Source of the DNA: Capitulum mitella
Taxonomy: Eukaryota > Arthropoda > Thecostraca > Pollicipedomorpha > Pollicipedidae
Length of the DNA: 64,000 nucleotides
Direction: 5' to 3'
Assembly: GCA_030062745.1 (NCBI GenBank)
Contig: CP099847.1
Coordinates: forward strand, 26,584,923 to 26,648,922
Shown: in pieces, positions 1 to 12,359 of the stretch
Layout of the letters: each line of letters opens with the position of its first letter
How positions within the stretch are numbered: position 1 is the first letter of the stretch
Program-made: the position numbers and the translations under genes
Notes under the pieces: generated by a model
What the model was told of the DNA's origin: nothing
The model's input: the letters and a program-made list of their open reading frames with translations, nothing else
The model's database searches: none

Positions 1-1221
1 GCCGCCGCCGCCACCATCATAACCACGGTCGTCGACGCAAGACCGGATTGCTTCAGAGCCGCGCCTGGGTTCCAATCGCGGCGGGTCGCAAGCAGCGCCC
101 TCGTGGCAGAGACAAAGGAGGACGGAGCCCGACCGGCGCTGCCACCAGCGCGCTCGGAGCCACCGCACACACCCCCAGATTTATCCACGCAGGCAGGGAA
201 AAGCACCCACCCCCAAACGCCACGCGCCCCTGCAACGCCCCTTCCTCCCCCGAAAAGCCCCTGCAGTGGCGCTTAGTCACGAGCCCCTTGCAGGCCGCAG
301 GGGAAGGGCGGAGTCACTGAACCATTGGCTCTTAGTCCGGGGCAGGTGTGTGGATGCCGAGGTCCGATCGCGGCTCGATATGCCCAACCGCGCTGGAATT
401 TTCCTGCATACCGGCTATTTTTCGGCGATCCACCCTGATTAGTCGGCGGTCCTAGACAATCCCTGCAAGCAAAGCCGGTCCTGACAGCTGCCCCGTATTT
501 GGACGGTTCAGATTCTGGAAGCGGTATGCTCGTAGACCGCAGCCACTTAGCGAGGCAGGATTTGGTCAGGGATTGGCTGGCACGGCCGCCAGCCAACGGT
601 AAATGGACGCTACTCTAATTGTAAAAAGTCCGGAGTACGCGATGAGTGGTTGTTTACCGAGTCTCAGAGCCCAGCAAGATCAGTAAGCGATAGTGCTAGT
701 TTGCATACAATGAGCCAGCTGGCAAAAACGAAGCAGCCTCCGAGGCTGAATACATTTGGTCCGACTCCATAACGTTAACGACAAGAACTGGAAGCCAAGA
801 CCAGATCTCCGCGTCTTGCCGTCACGCAACGTTCCGAAGCCGCATCCAGAGCTCACGATTCCGCATTCAAAACACAGCCGCGGAAAAGTACGGGTTACTT
901 AGTACGGCAACGGCGTAATGGCGCCCCGAACGGCAAACACATGCGCAGGGGCATCGCGTGGACATTATTCAGCGTGGGGTTGCCGTCAGTCACTGAACTT
1001 TCTTTGTGCGATAAAACCACTCGGCGAGCTGGGAGCAAGGAAAACAAAACGATAACGGCAGTGCGAACGCAAACGTCGTCACACAACACAGATAGGCGTC
1101 GGGGCATTCCGTGCACTCGACATCCTAAATGTACGCAACACAAAGAACGCTAAAACACCAAGCGAAGGCTCCCTCCCTCGAGGAAAGACATGTGGAACAC
1201 GGCTCGACGTGGTTTCCTCAC
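1..1221 (-). other. Left-edge stretch: inferred intron of the Expanded-like gene
   Basis: The donor at 1221/1220 opens this stretch on the minus strand and the next coding exon should begin with the second base of a split codon. I searched the minus strand to the window edge for the continuation of a FERM F1 lobe (a GEY-F-DP-type segment) and did not find it, so the next exon probably lies outside the window. No other gene is seen. A short GCC run sits at the very edge. Confidence 0.5.
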
Positions 1222-1321
1222 CTATGGGTACGGCCAGTCCGAACAGCGCCGGGTCCTGCAGACCCTGGTTACACATCCGGTCGCACACCTTGGCGTACAG
1301 CTCCGACAGCTTGCACTTGGT
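1222..1321 (-). CDS. ex: Expanded-like FERM protein, second recognised coding exon (100 nt)
   Basis: On the minus strand a pyrimidine-rich acceptor (gctgcctttcag) precedes ACC AAG TGC, and the exon closes at CCCATAG before a GTGAGG donor. It enters in phase 0 and leaves in phase 1, coding 33 residues that include SELYAKVCDRMC and CNQGLQDPALFGLAVPI. The pattern T-x-x-x-L-x-x-hydrophobic-x-x-x-C ... LFGLAV is that of a FERM F1 (ubiquitin-like) lobe, and LFGLAV-I followed by an acidic/glycine codon is what I know from insect Expanded. Expanded is an apical cortex scaffold that acts with Merlin and Kibra upstream of Hippo/Warts. Joined to the upstream exon at 5555-5668 it gives a continuous F1 lobe start. 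FRMD6/Willin-type or other FERM proteins are the alternative. Only about 71 residues of a normally >1,000-residue protein are in the window. Confidence 0.72.
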
Positions 1322-4300
1322 CTGAAAGGCAGCGGGGCGGACGGTCAGTGCGGCGGCCGGGGTGAGGGTGGCACAGCTGGCGCCATTTGGTGACGGCCGT
1401 GAATGGATGCGGCTCGGCGCTACCGCCCCGGGTGGAGATCCCGTGCCGGCCAGGTCTGCGAGAGCGGCCACCTGCGGCGCGAGCCGCGGCCCGCGCGGCG
1501 GCAGTGCGCGGAAGAAATCGGGCGGCAGACGCCGTGGAAAGTAGAGCGACGAGGACGGCCATCAATTGTACGGTCCCGGCGAGGCGAACTGCCTCACGTG
1601 ACCCGGGAGACGTGACCGGCGGTGAAACAGTGGGAAATAATCCGACGCTTCTGCATATATCGAACAGAACGGACGTCAGAATGGATTCCGTGAACATGAG
1701 GGAAGAACAATGCGTATCGTGAATACTGTTTCTCTTTTTCGTGGTAGAAAGGATATTTCTAATTACTGACGTACCAGCGCTTCCAACGAAGCGATCGCGA
1801 AAAATCTAACAACGATACAGACGAAAGCGTTTCTCTGTACGCCGACCACCAGATTTCTTTACGGAACGACATCCTTTGATGTTGATGTCATTCATTCTCC
1901 ACAAGCCTTTTTTTCTTCTGAGCGCGCTCTGTTCAAAGGTAGTGTGCTTATGCTGACTAGAAAAAAGCCGCCATCCCAAATCCCTTTGAGCTGTCCTCTC
2001 AAGATATGCACTCCGCAGAGACCAGGCAGCATGACTCACCGGCTCTAAGAGAGTCATAAATCTCGATTCGCGGCTCCAGTGTCGGGCTCCACGTGGCACG
2101 TGCTGTCGCCCGTGTCAACACACGAGAGGGGAGTGCCCTAAACGACTACGGCTCGGTATCACCGCAAAAGTACGCGCTCTTGAGCGCGAGCACGAAGGGA
2201 CGTAAAAGCATGACAGCTCGCGACTCGAATGAGTTCTTGTGGGCTTCCGAGGGACAGGAATTCGGCGCGAGCAGAGCGCGGAGCAGACGCGGACCGCGGC
2301 GCGGACCACGTTCGCGGAGCGCGTCGCGGCGTAGAAGCGCCGACGTCGCGCGCTATGAGACGGGTCCGGCAGGTTTAGCAGTCGGCCGGCTGCCGGGACT
2401 GGTTTGGCGTCGGGTCAGATCATCGGTCTGGGCCCGAGACCGCGGAATCTGGGTGGAGATCCGACAGGAAGGCGGCGCAGTCCATGCCGAGACGAGGGGA
2501 GGCCCCGTCCGGGAGTCCGCGCATGAGTGCAGGCGGTCTGCGGCCGGCAGCAATGTTTCGCACGAGGATCGCGGCAGACGGCGGGAAGTCGTCGCCGGGG
2601 TATAACGAGGCTCGAAACGGCATTCCAGTGCGCTGGAGCATTGCGCAAGGGCTTATCAGGGACCTCGCCTCGCGCGTTACATCCGGTCCGCGGACTTGGT
2701 GACAGCACGTGTAACGTAATCCACTGCAGAACATTCCGCGCAGCTCGCACTCGGCGAAGCCGAACGTGTTCATTTATTGGGCCTGTCGGTCGCGATTGAT
2801 TCACGCCGACCGTCGGCATGTTTTCTGTCAACATAAGCCACCAGTCGGGCCGGTCGCGGCCGCTAAGCCGCGCCGGCGGCCGGGCAATTTCGGCGGCATG
2901 CGGCGGCGCGGCGGCGCCGTTTCCTGCGCGGCGCGCTGCCATTCATCGCGGCGCCGGCGCGACGGCGGCGCGCGGCCCGCTAATGCCCGCGCCGCCACTC
3001 GGCTAATGACACGGCGAGCGGCGGGCGCGACCCGTCCAATGACGGGTAATGACACGGCCGGCCGGCGGCGCCGCGGCGGCCGACGGCGGGCGGCGGCGAC
3101 GCGGCGGCGCGGGAGCCGCGTCTGACGGGCGCCCGGAGAAGGCACGCGGCGCGGGAGGGGCAGGACAGGGAAGGACGCAAACAGGGGCGGCGGAGACAGG
3201 GGACCACTGCAGATAGAGACAGATATGGAGGACACGGACAAAGGCCGCAGAAACGGGGCACATGCAGACGACTACAGGCAGACACGCGGCAGACAACAAA
3301 ACGCGGCAGACACAGGCAGAGGCGGCAGAGACACGGCAAACAAACAGAGACCGCCAGCGGAGGTACAGCACGCAAAAGCGCAGAGAAGGCAGGAACGTGA
3401 TACGCACAGAGACAGGTGCACGCACAAGAAAACAGGCAAGAACAGCAGCCAGGCAGCGCACGTGCCCAGAAGATGCGAGCACGGTGGCGACAGACCGAGC
3501 GCACGCGGAGGCCGGCGGAAACAAACGAGCGGCGAGGATCCGGCTCACCAGGCACCGCCCGATGACAGCGTGCTGTGCCCGACAACAGCGCACCGGAACA
3601 GATGGCACCGATGTGCGTCGTACTGAGGCGACAAACATCCAAATACCCCAGGTCAGAACAACAACAAAACGAGATTTAGAGAGTCTTTAGAGATACCCAT
3701 GGGCGTTGTTAAATTGTGCTAAAGAAGATCCGGTGAAGACCGCATGAACGACAAGCGAATTTTCAGCGGACATGGCGGGAGCTCTTCCGAAGATGGCTCC
3801 GAGCCTACCAATCAGTGCGACGCCAAACAGGAAAGAACGCAGAGCAGCATAGGCCACAAGACGAGCGAGGAGCGAACGCCTCGTGGAAACAGGACACTGG
3901 ACGTGGCGCCGTCGTCGACTCAGTACATCGGCGCGGGAAAAAAAAAGCCGCGGACAAGCTCAGTTTCCGCCATGCGCCAGGTGAACGCAAGGACCTTGTA
4001 GCCGGCGTCAGATTTGTCTCGGCGCGAGAGATTTTGCGCCGCGCCCGCCGCCATCTCCGACAAAAATCCGCCGCGCGATGTAAGCTCTTATCACCGGCCG
4101 TGTTCACACTGCAAAACCAGACGTTTACATGCAAATCCCCAATGAATCATCGCGGTACAAGCGATAATGAACTTTGACAGGAAGAAAAGTGGCGTCGGCC
4201 TCTACAGCTGATGCCGAGATGTAGAATATGGCTTGACTGTCATGAATACAGCAATGTTTTCCCGTGAGAAGCAGTGTTCTCAAGTAATGTAATAACAGGC

Positions 4301-5554
4301 TGGTTAATGTAATATGGTAGTGGAAACAATATTTTCCCGGGAGAGATAGTGGTTCTTAATAATGCAATTGGACTAGATGAAAAGTTGGACAGGGGTAAGT
4401 CATTTTAGTGGAAAAAATGCACAAACTCAATGTCACCTGTCTTTCATAAGGCACCCAAATATTGTACAAGATTCGTATGTTCATGCGTCAGAGTCAGTCA
4501 TCAGTATGTAGTATATAAAAAACACATTTTTTTATTTTCCAACTGACCTTAACGTCTGCATCAAAACCTTTGCATCAGAGCGTGCCGATGCGTTGTTTCC
4601 CGCTCTCCGCTAAACATGTCGAGGGCTTGTAAGTTATACAGACCGGGTGGAAATTAGCACGTTCATCGCAATCCCCACATACACACTGGTCGAGGCACCA
4701 TTGAAAGTGGAAAAAGACGGTACTTGCGGTGTTAGTCACCAAAAACGGATTTTCTATGTTCCAAATGACAGGCAAAGTGCTTGCTTTTGCCATGCACGTT
4801 GCATGGACTTCACTGATTAATTTTCAAGGTTCATTGCTAGGGTTTGGGGTACGCTATGCGTGTTAAGTACAATGCATGAACTTCGTCAGTTCTGTTTCCA
4901 GTCGCACTGCAGCATGGTTAAAAGGACGACCGGTCTCTGCAACAGCGCACCAAACGTGGCAGCCAGATGTTTCCTAATTGCACGGTATGTTCATTTTGTT
5001 TGCATATTCATGCCCGTTTTACAAAATACGACATCCATTCCATGGGAGATTTGGCTTGAAACATTGACTCTGACAACGCACGAAAACCGTGTTAAATCAA
5101 AATCACATGAATACGAGGGTCATTGCTGTGCATGCACGCCTATTACCTACCCGACACCTGTTACTCTGGAAATTATACGGAAACAGTGGTCCCTTGCATG
5201 CTAAGCCGCGGCCCGGCACGCAACAACGTCTGCTACGCTGCCTGTTCGGCGCTTATAATGATACACAAACGTGGGCCATCTTGTACTCCGGAAGAGGTGC
5301 TACATGTTCCGAAATGTTACCCAACACGACAGTTGCAACAATTTCAAGACGAAATGCCAGCTGAGAGACCTGATGCTTCAGCGGACTCAAATGAGTGCCG
5401 AATTTCAGTGTAGTCGTACACTCTCCTCAACTACTCTGCCATACAGCAAGCCCACAACAGCAGACGCCGCCACCTCCTTCACCTAGGCTTCATTCCGGTA
5501 CGTCACTTCCCACAAGCCACCGGCCGACCCGCCGCCGGCCGACAGTCCGCTCAC
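1322..5554 (-). other. Inferred 4.2-kb intron of the Expanded-like gene
   Basis: This stretch lies between a good donor (GAG then GTGAGC, exon end 5555) and a good acceptor (cag, exon start 1321), both in phase 0. No other coding exon was recognised in it. It holds a CpG-rich island (2250-3200), a purine/AC-rich stretch rich in CAGACA-type words (about 3180-3560), and AT-rich DNA from about 4190 to 5450. Confidence 0.55.
2250..3200. other. CpG-rich, CGG/GGC-rich island inside the intron
   Basis: The stretch is very GC-rich with dense CpG and many CGG/GGC triplets, densest at about 2840-3125. Several frames stay open simply because stop codons are rare in such sequence, so I do not call them genes. 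An internal promoter or enhancer of the Expanded-like gene is possible, but no specific motif proves it. Confidence 0.5.
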
Positions 5555-5668
5555 CTCAATGCTGAAGTAGAGCACCTCCCTGGTCAGCAGCTGGACGGCC
5601 ACATATTTGCGATTGTTGGGCAGCGGCGAGGTGCAGGAGGGAACTGGCGAGACCGCCGAATGGCGCAT
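5555..5668 (-). CDS. ex: Expanded-like FERM protein, first recognised coding exon (114 nt)
   Basis: The ATG at 5668-5666 (minus) opens 38 codons ending at ATT GAG before a strong GTGAGC donor, phase 0. The product starts MRHSAVSPVPSC and ends with KYVAVQLLTREVLYFSIE, the first beta strands of a FERM F1 lobe, and runs straight into the 1222-1321 exon. I chose this start because the roughly 20-residue lead before the F1 strand resembles the short lead of insect Expanded. The frame stays open upstream with another ATG at 5779-5777, so a longer N-terminus is possible. Expected role: apical membrane-associated scaffold of the Hippo pathway. The remaining exons are beyond the left edge. Confidence in a FERM protein is high; confidence in Expanded rather than a relative such as FRMD6 is moderate. 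Confidence 0.72.
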
Positions 5669-6320
5669 GGCAGGTGACCGCGCCCCGGCCCGACCTGGGC
5701 ATAGCAGGTCACCTCTGGAACCACCTGCTGGCACACGCAGAGCGCGACGACGTTCAGCGACCGGCCCGAGAGACGGCATCACGCGAGGGACTTGGACAAA
5801 TCCGTCCGAAATGACTCACTTCTGTGTCGAGCATGGCTGGCTTAGTGTTTCCAGCTGTCGCTGTCGATTTTACCCTTGCGTTTCATAAGCCTGCTTACCG
5901 CGCACGCCATTCAACATCCACCTATCGAAACAACAAACACTCAGACCAGGCCAACGCCCTCGCCAATCCACCCGTCCTCTCTCCCGGCGCGAGCGACCAG
6001 CATGCGCCGCCTCCGTCGCCCGCCGCCCTCTGGCCGCCCGCCGTCGCCCGTGCCCGTGCCCCGATTCCGCCGCGCGCCTGCTACACTTCAGTAGCTGCCC
6101 ATAACCCGGGGCCGGCCGGCGGCCGTGCGTGCGCCGGCGGCCGCGCCCATCGTCCACGTCGGTTGGCCGCTCAGCTGATACATTTCAGTAGATGAACATA
6201 ACGCGGCGGGCCGGGCGACGCATGAGGGCAATGGGAGCGGAACGTGACGCCGACAAAAACGCTGCCGCTGCTCGGGAAAAGTGACGCCCTTTCTCCGTCA
6301 CAGAGCGGGCCCAGCACGAG
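5669..6320 (-). promoter_or_regulatory. Upstream region of the Expanded-like gene, GC-rich at 5985-6180
   Basis: This is the sequence directly upstream of the inferred start codon, with a short CpG- and GGCCGGC-rich block at about 5985-6170. A 5' UTR exon or promoter could lie here, but I see no clear initiator, TATA box or splice pair that fixes it. A more distant promoter, for example the 18.8-20.2 kb island, is equally possible. Confidence 0.25.
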
Positions 6321-8635
6321 CTTGGGCGTTGTCTATCGCGACAACTTGATGTCATAATGCGCCTTAATGAATGGGACTCCGTCCAGCACCATCAAACACG
6401 CAGTGACGTCTTGTTTGAAATGGCGGTCGAGCCCCAGCATTGCGCACACTGGTGGATGATAAGGCATCAAAAACAAGGTTCCTTCTACGTTCATTGTTTT
6501 GTTGTTAGCGATCTGGAGAATGCACACATATTTTGCCATGCTGAATCGCGAAGAATATACGGGAAGAGGTGCATGCGGATGTCAGGTCCATTTCGGGCCA
6601 ATGACCGGTAGTAACCTGACAGCGTCAATGCTATGACCACGTCCACACCTGGCCTCGCTTGTGAAAAGAATGCAATAATCTGCAATATGCCAATAAGCAT
6701 ATCCCACGAATTTTCCTTTAGGTCATGCCCGTTAAAAATCGAAATGGAATAATGCGTTGTCCGAGGAAACTGGCAGTCGGCCCGAAACCACGAGAAGGAT
6801 TCCGGGTTTCTTTTCGTAATTGAATGAGGAAGATGGCATTGGAGATAACGGTTATTGGACGCAGCTGCTTGGAATTCCAGGCACTTTTATTTGTTGTTTG
6901 GTCACGCCCGTCTGATAAAACCGAGACTGTGCTCCATAAAGCTGCTATCTCACATTCCAGGCTGACAAAATGCGCACAAATTAGCAAACAAGCGACAGCT
7001 TTATCTGCATGTTAAGCTGACAGTAGACGTTTCTACACATTAGTTCGTGTTGACACAACGACTCAAGTGTATGACCAGAGTCTGTCCATGAACTGTAACT
7101 GTTTGACTTTGTCAATGACGAAGACAAACCTCTTCGGTTTAAATGCCATGCACCACCGCGTGTGCTCAACAGAGACATCGTGAGCTAGAAATTCGGATAG
7201 GAAACGGCTGCTTACAAGCAAAGACAAGTCATCCCAAATATTTTACTCTGGCGTTAGCCTGCTGCCATTTCTGCCAGACGGAGTCGTTGTTCTCGCGTAG
7301 TCATCTAATACGAGCTTCAGCAGCGTCGCTGCAGGTCACTGGACTGCTGGATGCAACGGATTAGCGCAGCCCGGAGGATCGACTCAGCATTTAATATACT
7401 GGCGGAATGACAAGGTACACCACCAAATGTATACTTGAAAAAACCTCCGACAGGGCACGGTGTCTGACACGGCCTTTTCTGTCTCGAGTCACCTGCCTAT
7501 GCCCAAGTGCTCCCAGTGGGGTCTGAAGTGGTGAGTAGCATCCACTGCACAACTAATTATTACGTTCATTGTACTCAACAGTGTAATCTATACCTCACTC
7601 TTTCTTCAGATAACCAGTTGGGGTCCCAGTCTCCGCCTTCGAAGGAGTTCAGGGGGCATTGTCCTAAAGTTGGATTTAATGGAGCCTTCCAATGACCTCT
7701 TTGAATTGTGGCGAACAACTCGAGTCTGATCTCAGATATGCTTTTCATATCAATTATCAGATAACTGTACGGTAGCTGGGCTTGGCCGACAACCAATGGA
7801 CCTATTTCTATGCCGATTTGCTAACGTATGTAGGACTCGAACAAGCCATAAAGCCCATGGAGAAAAATGCAATTACATTCCAGAGATGGGCCACGCGGCA
7901 ACGAACATTAATGCACTTTTTATAGTCTGGTTGTCTTGGAGTGTTTTCCAGCTTTAACATAATTCAGCCAATCATTTAAGGAGTAGTATTACTTGGGCTG
8001 AAATTAAGGAAGCAACCTAACATCACAAAAATCCCCAGCTTCCTCCATAACGAACCATGCTACGAAATGCCTCCTTACAAGTCTCCCCATGTGATCTGCC
8101 TTAATCGCTCGGAACCACACAACGAGGGGAAATCTTTTTGACCCATCGACGGTCCCGCGAGGACAGTTTTGCCCATCTCGCATGGAGTCTGACAGGCTAA
8201 ATAATAAGCACCGAGGATGCCCAAAGCCAACAAACGTCCGGTGGTCTTCGCTTCAGATCAGATTCTCGTTGGCGCAGAGCCACGTTGCCTTCGATGCAAC
8301 GGTACGTGCAAGTGTGCCTGTGGCTTTAAGCCGCGTCCACTACTAGGCTATTTAACGCCCATAACACCACACTCGAATACTAGGTCATTCCATTCGCTGT
8401 AAGAGTAGTGATATATCAAAGGCCGATCAGCAGCAATATGAAAGCACGGTGCCGGAAGCAAAAAACACCAAGGGACAGGCCACGTGCCGACAGTCATTCG
8501 CGTTGTTACGGCCGTGGACGATTTCGCTGAAGCCCATTTTTGCCCCACTTGAGGATTACATCGGGTCGTTTGAGTCACAGCGGTGGAACAGGCACACGTG
8601 CCGAAAATATCGGCGGTTCAGCGCGGAAACCGAGC
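6321..8635. other. No gene seen; mixed AT-rich DNA
   Basis: Only short open frames without recognisable domains or convincing splice pairs. No tandem repeat or transposon border was recognised. Confidence 0.5.
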
Positions 8636-8850
8636 CAGCCAGAAAGCCGGCCGAGCCACGTGGAGCAAAACTCGCCCGTTCGACGATAATTCCGCGCCGG
8701 CCGGGTCGCCGGGCGACCGCTCGCCAGCTGCTGCGCCGCGTTCGTGCCGCCCGGGCTGGACGCGCCGCGTTTGTCGACAAACAACGCCCGCCCGGCGCGG
8801 AAAACGACCATTTCGAAATCGGAATAATCACGTCAAATCGGCCGCAAAGA
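8636..8850. other. Short CpG-rich block
   Basis: A 200-bp CpG- and GGCCGG-rich block between AT-rich flanks. Open frames exist on both strands but none shows a family signature. Confidence 0.35.
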
Positions 8851-9299
8851 ACAATGGTCAGCGGGACGCTGTCGACTGTGGATAGGTGGCACTGTTCCCA
8901 AACAACCGAGCCGGCACGTAATTACCACCATTGTGGTGAAAGTGCAGCCATGAAGACAGAGAGCGAGAGTGGGGCAGAGGCGAACGAGAACACCCATCGC
9001 TGCTTCGGACGGTAGTCACGGCCCACAAAAGACTCAGTCTTTTTTTTATCAAAGTTCCGAATGACTCGCTGTTGAGCTACTTAAAGCGCAGCTGATATAC
9101 TGAGCGATGTCCGTTCAGTTTCTTTATCATTCCATTTAGATTTCCTTTGATTCGTTCAGGCATCCATTAGACAAATGAACTCCGCCAATGTGTTCCCATA
9201 CTGGATACGAAAAGCTTGGTTAAGACTGCCTCGCCCCTACAAGGCTTACAGCAAGGGGAATCGTCCCGTAAAAAATCCTGCTTTAGCCGTTTGATCCCT

Positions 9300-10560
9300 C
9301 TGCGTAGCCCCACGCAGCCGGTAGCCACTGTCCAGCCGACAACTCAACGCCTCCGCCCGCGCCCCGTCCCCGCTGGCTGTCAGCGCCCGGGCTAATGACG
9401 GTGAATAACAAAACTCCCCTCGGCCCCTTTAGCGCCTATCAGTGCGCCGGTTATTGTGGCCTCCCCGGCCTGCGCCCCTCGGCGGATGGGTTCGCTCGGC
9501 CGGGGCGGACGCACAAAGGCCGGAATGCGCCGCTCGTTTCACGGCCGTCGGGCGGCTCCAGCCGGGCTCCGGGAGGCTCCAGCCGGGCTCCGGCGGCTCC
9601 AGCCGGGCTCCGGGAGACTCCAGCCGGGCTCCGGGAGGCTCCAGCCGGACTCCGGGAGGCTCCAGCCGGGCTCCGGGAGACTCCAGCCGGGCTCCGGGAG
9701 ACGTCAGCCGGGTTCCGGCGGCTCCGGGCGGCTCCAGCCGGGCTCCGGCAGACTCCAGCCGGACTCCGGCGGCTCCGACGGCCCCGAGCGGTTCAGGCCG
9801 GCTCAGAACGGCTCCGGGCGGCTCCAGGAGGCCCTGGATGGTTCAGGACGGCTCTGGGCGGTTCAGGCCGGCTCAGAACGGCTCCAGGCGGCTCCGGGAG
9901 GTTCAGGACGGTTCAGGATGGTTCCGGGCGGCTCCGGGAGGCTCAGGGCGATTCAGGGCGGCTCAGGGCGGCTCAGGGCGGCTCCGGGAGGTTCAGGATG
10001 GTTCAGGACGGTTCAGGGCGGCTCAGGGCGGCGCAGGGCGGCGCAGGGCGGCTCCGGACGGGCCCGGCCACAGGAAGCCCCCCTCCCCCGGTTCCGGTCG
10101 GTCGGACGGACCAGCGTCGACGCTGCAGGCCGCCGGGACCGGGCCCGACGGTCCCTCTTCTCCCTCCGGCCCGGACGACGCTTTTCTCCGCCGGCTTCTC
10201 GCGATATCCAGTTAGCGACAGGAATTCTCACGTTGCCTTTTGCGGTCCGCCGGCGACATCGTCAGCCGGCGTTTCGGCTCGCATCAGCACGGCGCGGCTA
10301 ACTGTCCGAAGCGGCTGCCGGGCGGCGGCTCTCGCCCACGGGACCCAGCCGAGCGAGCGCGGCGGCGGCGGAAGCGAGGCCGGCGCGGTCAGCCGGCCGC
10401 CGCCCGTGTCGGGCGGTTCAGCCGGGAGAAGCCGGCGGGCGGCCCGCCGTCCGCGATCTTTCGCCGCCCACCGAAAGTCGCCGGTAATTGAAGATCTGCC
10501 TATCCGTGCATTTTATGCAGCGCCTGTTGATCAAGGACCCACTTCGCGAGCGTAAGTGAT
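9300..10560. other. CpG island containing the 9.5-10.1 kb minisatellite
   Basis: The stretch is GC-rich throughout, with a repeat core and a CpG-dense right shoulder (10063-10480). A 386-residue plus-strand frame spans it, but it is an artefact of stop-poor repeat sequence. Confidence 0.45.
9546..10062. repeat. GC-rich minisatellite, about 15-21 bp units (GGCTCCAGCCGGGCTCCGG type)
   Basis: About 25-30 degenerate units made of GGCTCC, GGTTCA and GGCTCA words alternate for 0.5 kb. The left half is dominated by CCAGCCGGGCTCCGGGAG, the right half by GGTTCAGGACGG/GGCTCAGGGCGG variants, so unit composition drifts along the array. All three plus frames stay open through it, which argues for absence of stops by composition and not for coding. 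Confidence 0.85.
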
Positions 10561-10619
10561 GCTTGTCGGCCGGCCTGCGGCCTTCTGAACCCGACTCTGG
10601 CGATCTTCTCGCATCTTCC

Positions 10620-12359
10620 AATCAATCTATCCATAGTTTATAAACCATCAAACATGATCTATACCCATTTTATGCCTTTAATATCTCCAATGTGCCCATC
10701 TTTCAGATGAGCGTCATTAGACTAATACCTGGGCATTATGGGATGAAATATAACGCATAATTGCCGCCTGACGCAGTGGACCAATGCCCTGCCAGCGGCC
10801 GCTCGGCGCGTGCTCGTTTCTCGAGAGCAGCGCGCCGCGCGCCGCTGCTGGGTCAGTAGTCGGAGGTCAAAGATCACGCGCCCGTCCGGCCAGCGCCGGC
10901 GGGTCCGACCCGTGGGTCGGGTGACGTCAGCGTACGTCTGACGCCGGCCTGCGGCGACATTCTGCGGCGCTGAGCAGTCGAGGCCGGCCGAGTCCGCGGA
11001 GGAAATGACGCACGTCCGCGCGGACTCATTTCGCATGTTTGAGGCCCGATAAGCCCCGCCGAGGGTGCGGGTCGTGACGGGCGTGCTCGTGAGGGTCCCA
11101 GGAACGAAGAAAGCCACCGAGTTTCGCGTCCGGAGGGCGTCTGGCCTGGGAAGAACAGATACAGCAACGCGACGCACGCCCCGCGGTTTGTTTTCGTGGA
11201 TACGCCGTGGTGGTACGCCAGTTTTCTTTCTCCATCTCTGGTTACTGCCAGAAATCCGTAAGTTCGCCGCGTAAGTGCAACACAGGCCTTGGTGAGCCCA
11301 CACAGGGTTTACGCAACGGAGAAGGTTAATGACGGGGCGGGGTACACGCACACCCCAAGATCTTCGGGCGTCGAAAAACAATCACGCCCGCGTCGTGCAG
11401 CTCAAGTGTGTCAACAAATCATCGGTCTGTCGAACATAGGCCACGGGGGACACGCAAGCGCGCACGCAGCAAAGAAATAGGTGAAAGTCGAATTAATTCC
11501 ACACAGGACGTACATGACTGAGAAAGTGACGCGGCTAGCACGCATGACAAAGCCCTCGTCAAGGCGAGGTTTCACGTCGCAAAGCCGCACTCGGACAGCC
11601 ATGGCACATAAGTTCGTAGAACCAACCGCCCAATCTGGCGGGAAAAAAACGTTCCGGGTTGCGTCAAAAACATTTTTTCTTGACCGACTTTACATTAATT
11701 TGGCACGCGAAGCCGGTACTAGCCGGGTTGCTCCATATGTCATCTGATCGGTGAATCACCGCAGTGGGTATATTGATCCGAACAGAACAGCAGAGCCTCC
11801 CCCACGCCGACATAGCAGTTGCGTGTGCCGTTCTGCGCCGGGTTTAATAATTCAGCCCAACGTGAGGACTGCATCTGTTACGACACATTCCGGCGCAGTT
11901 TTATCGAGGTAAATAAATTAATCAGTTATGAGGCAATTTCAAAATCGATACGAAAAGGGAGGCTTATAACTGGCATCGCGTTACCTAGCCACCTCGCACG
12001 GGCAGGAGACGCGGCAACCACTAGTGTAGTTTCCTGTTATTTTGTGGGCGCTTCGGCAACCTCATTATTGATTGGGTGCCTCAGATATTTGTCGGTTTAA
12101 CAGAGAGTCATATCGAGTGGACAGCCACCTTGATTTGGAGCTCCAAAAACAATGTGTGAGCGGGCCTTCCCAATCTATGTATGTTTCTGGTGACAACATA
12201 ACAGCGTGCGTTTTGGAAGGACGGAATGGATGAACACCGCCGAACACATCAACGACTTCGAAACAGATTTACAGAAAAACAAAATAGTCATGCGTCTAGT
12301 GCTGTCCTTTTACGTTTCCACTGATCACCGTCGGGTGCAACTTTCGACAGCGAATTGTC
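10620..12359. other. No gene seen
   Basis: Mixed-composition DNA with a GC-rich patch at about 10780-11060. No domain, repeat array or transposon terminus was recognised. Confidence 0.4.

Noticed and set aside
490-530. LPESEPSKYG on the minus strand as the next Expanded exon
   Set aside because: It looks superficially like a FERM F1 segment, but the preceding and following residues do not fit and no suitable splice sites frame it.
9395-10555. A 386-codon plus frame across the GC-rich minisatellite
   Set aside because: All three frames are open through the same repeat; the product is Gly/Arg/Ala/Pro repeat without domain, start context or splice support. Composition explains it.
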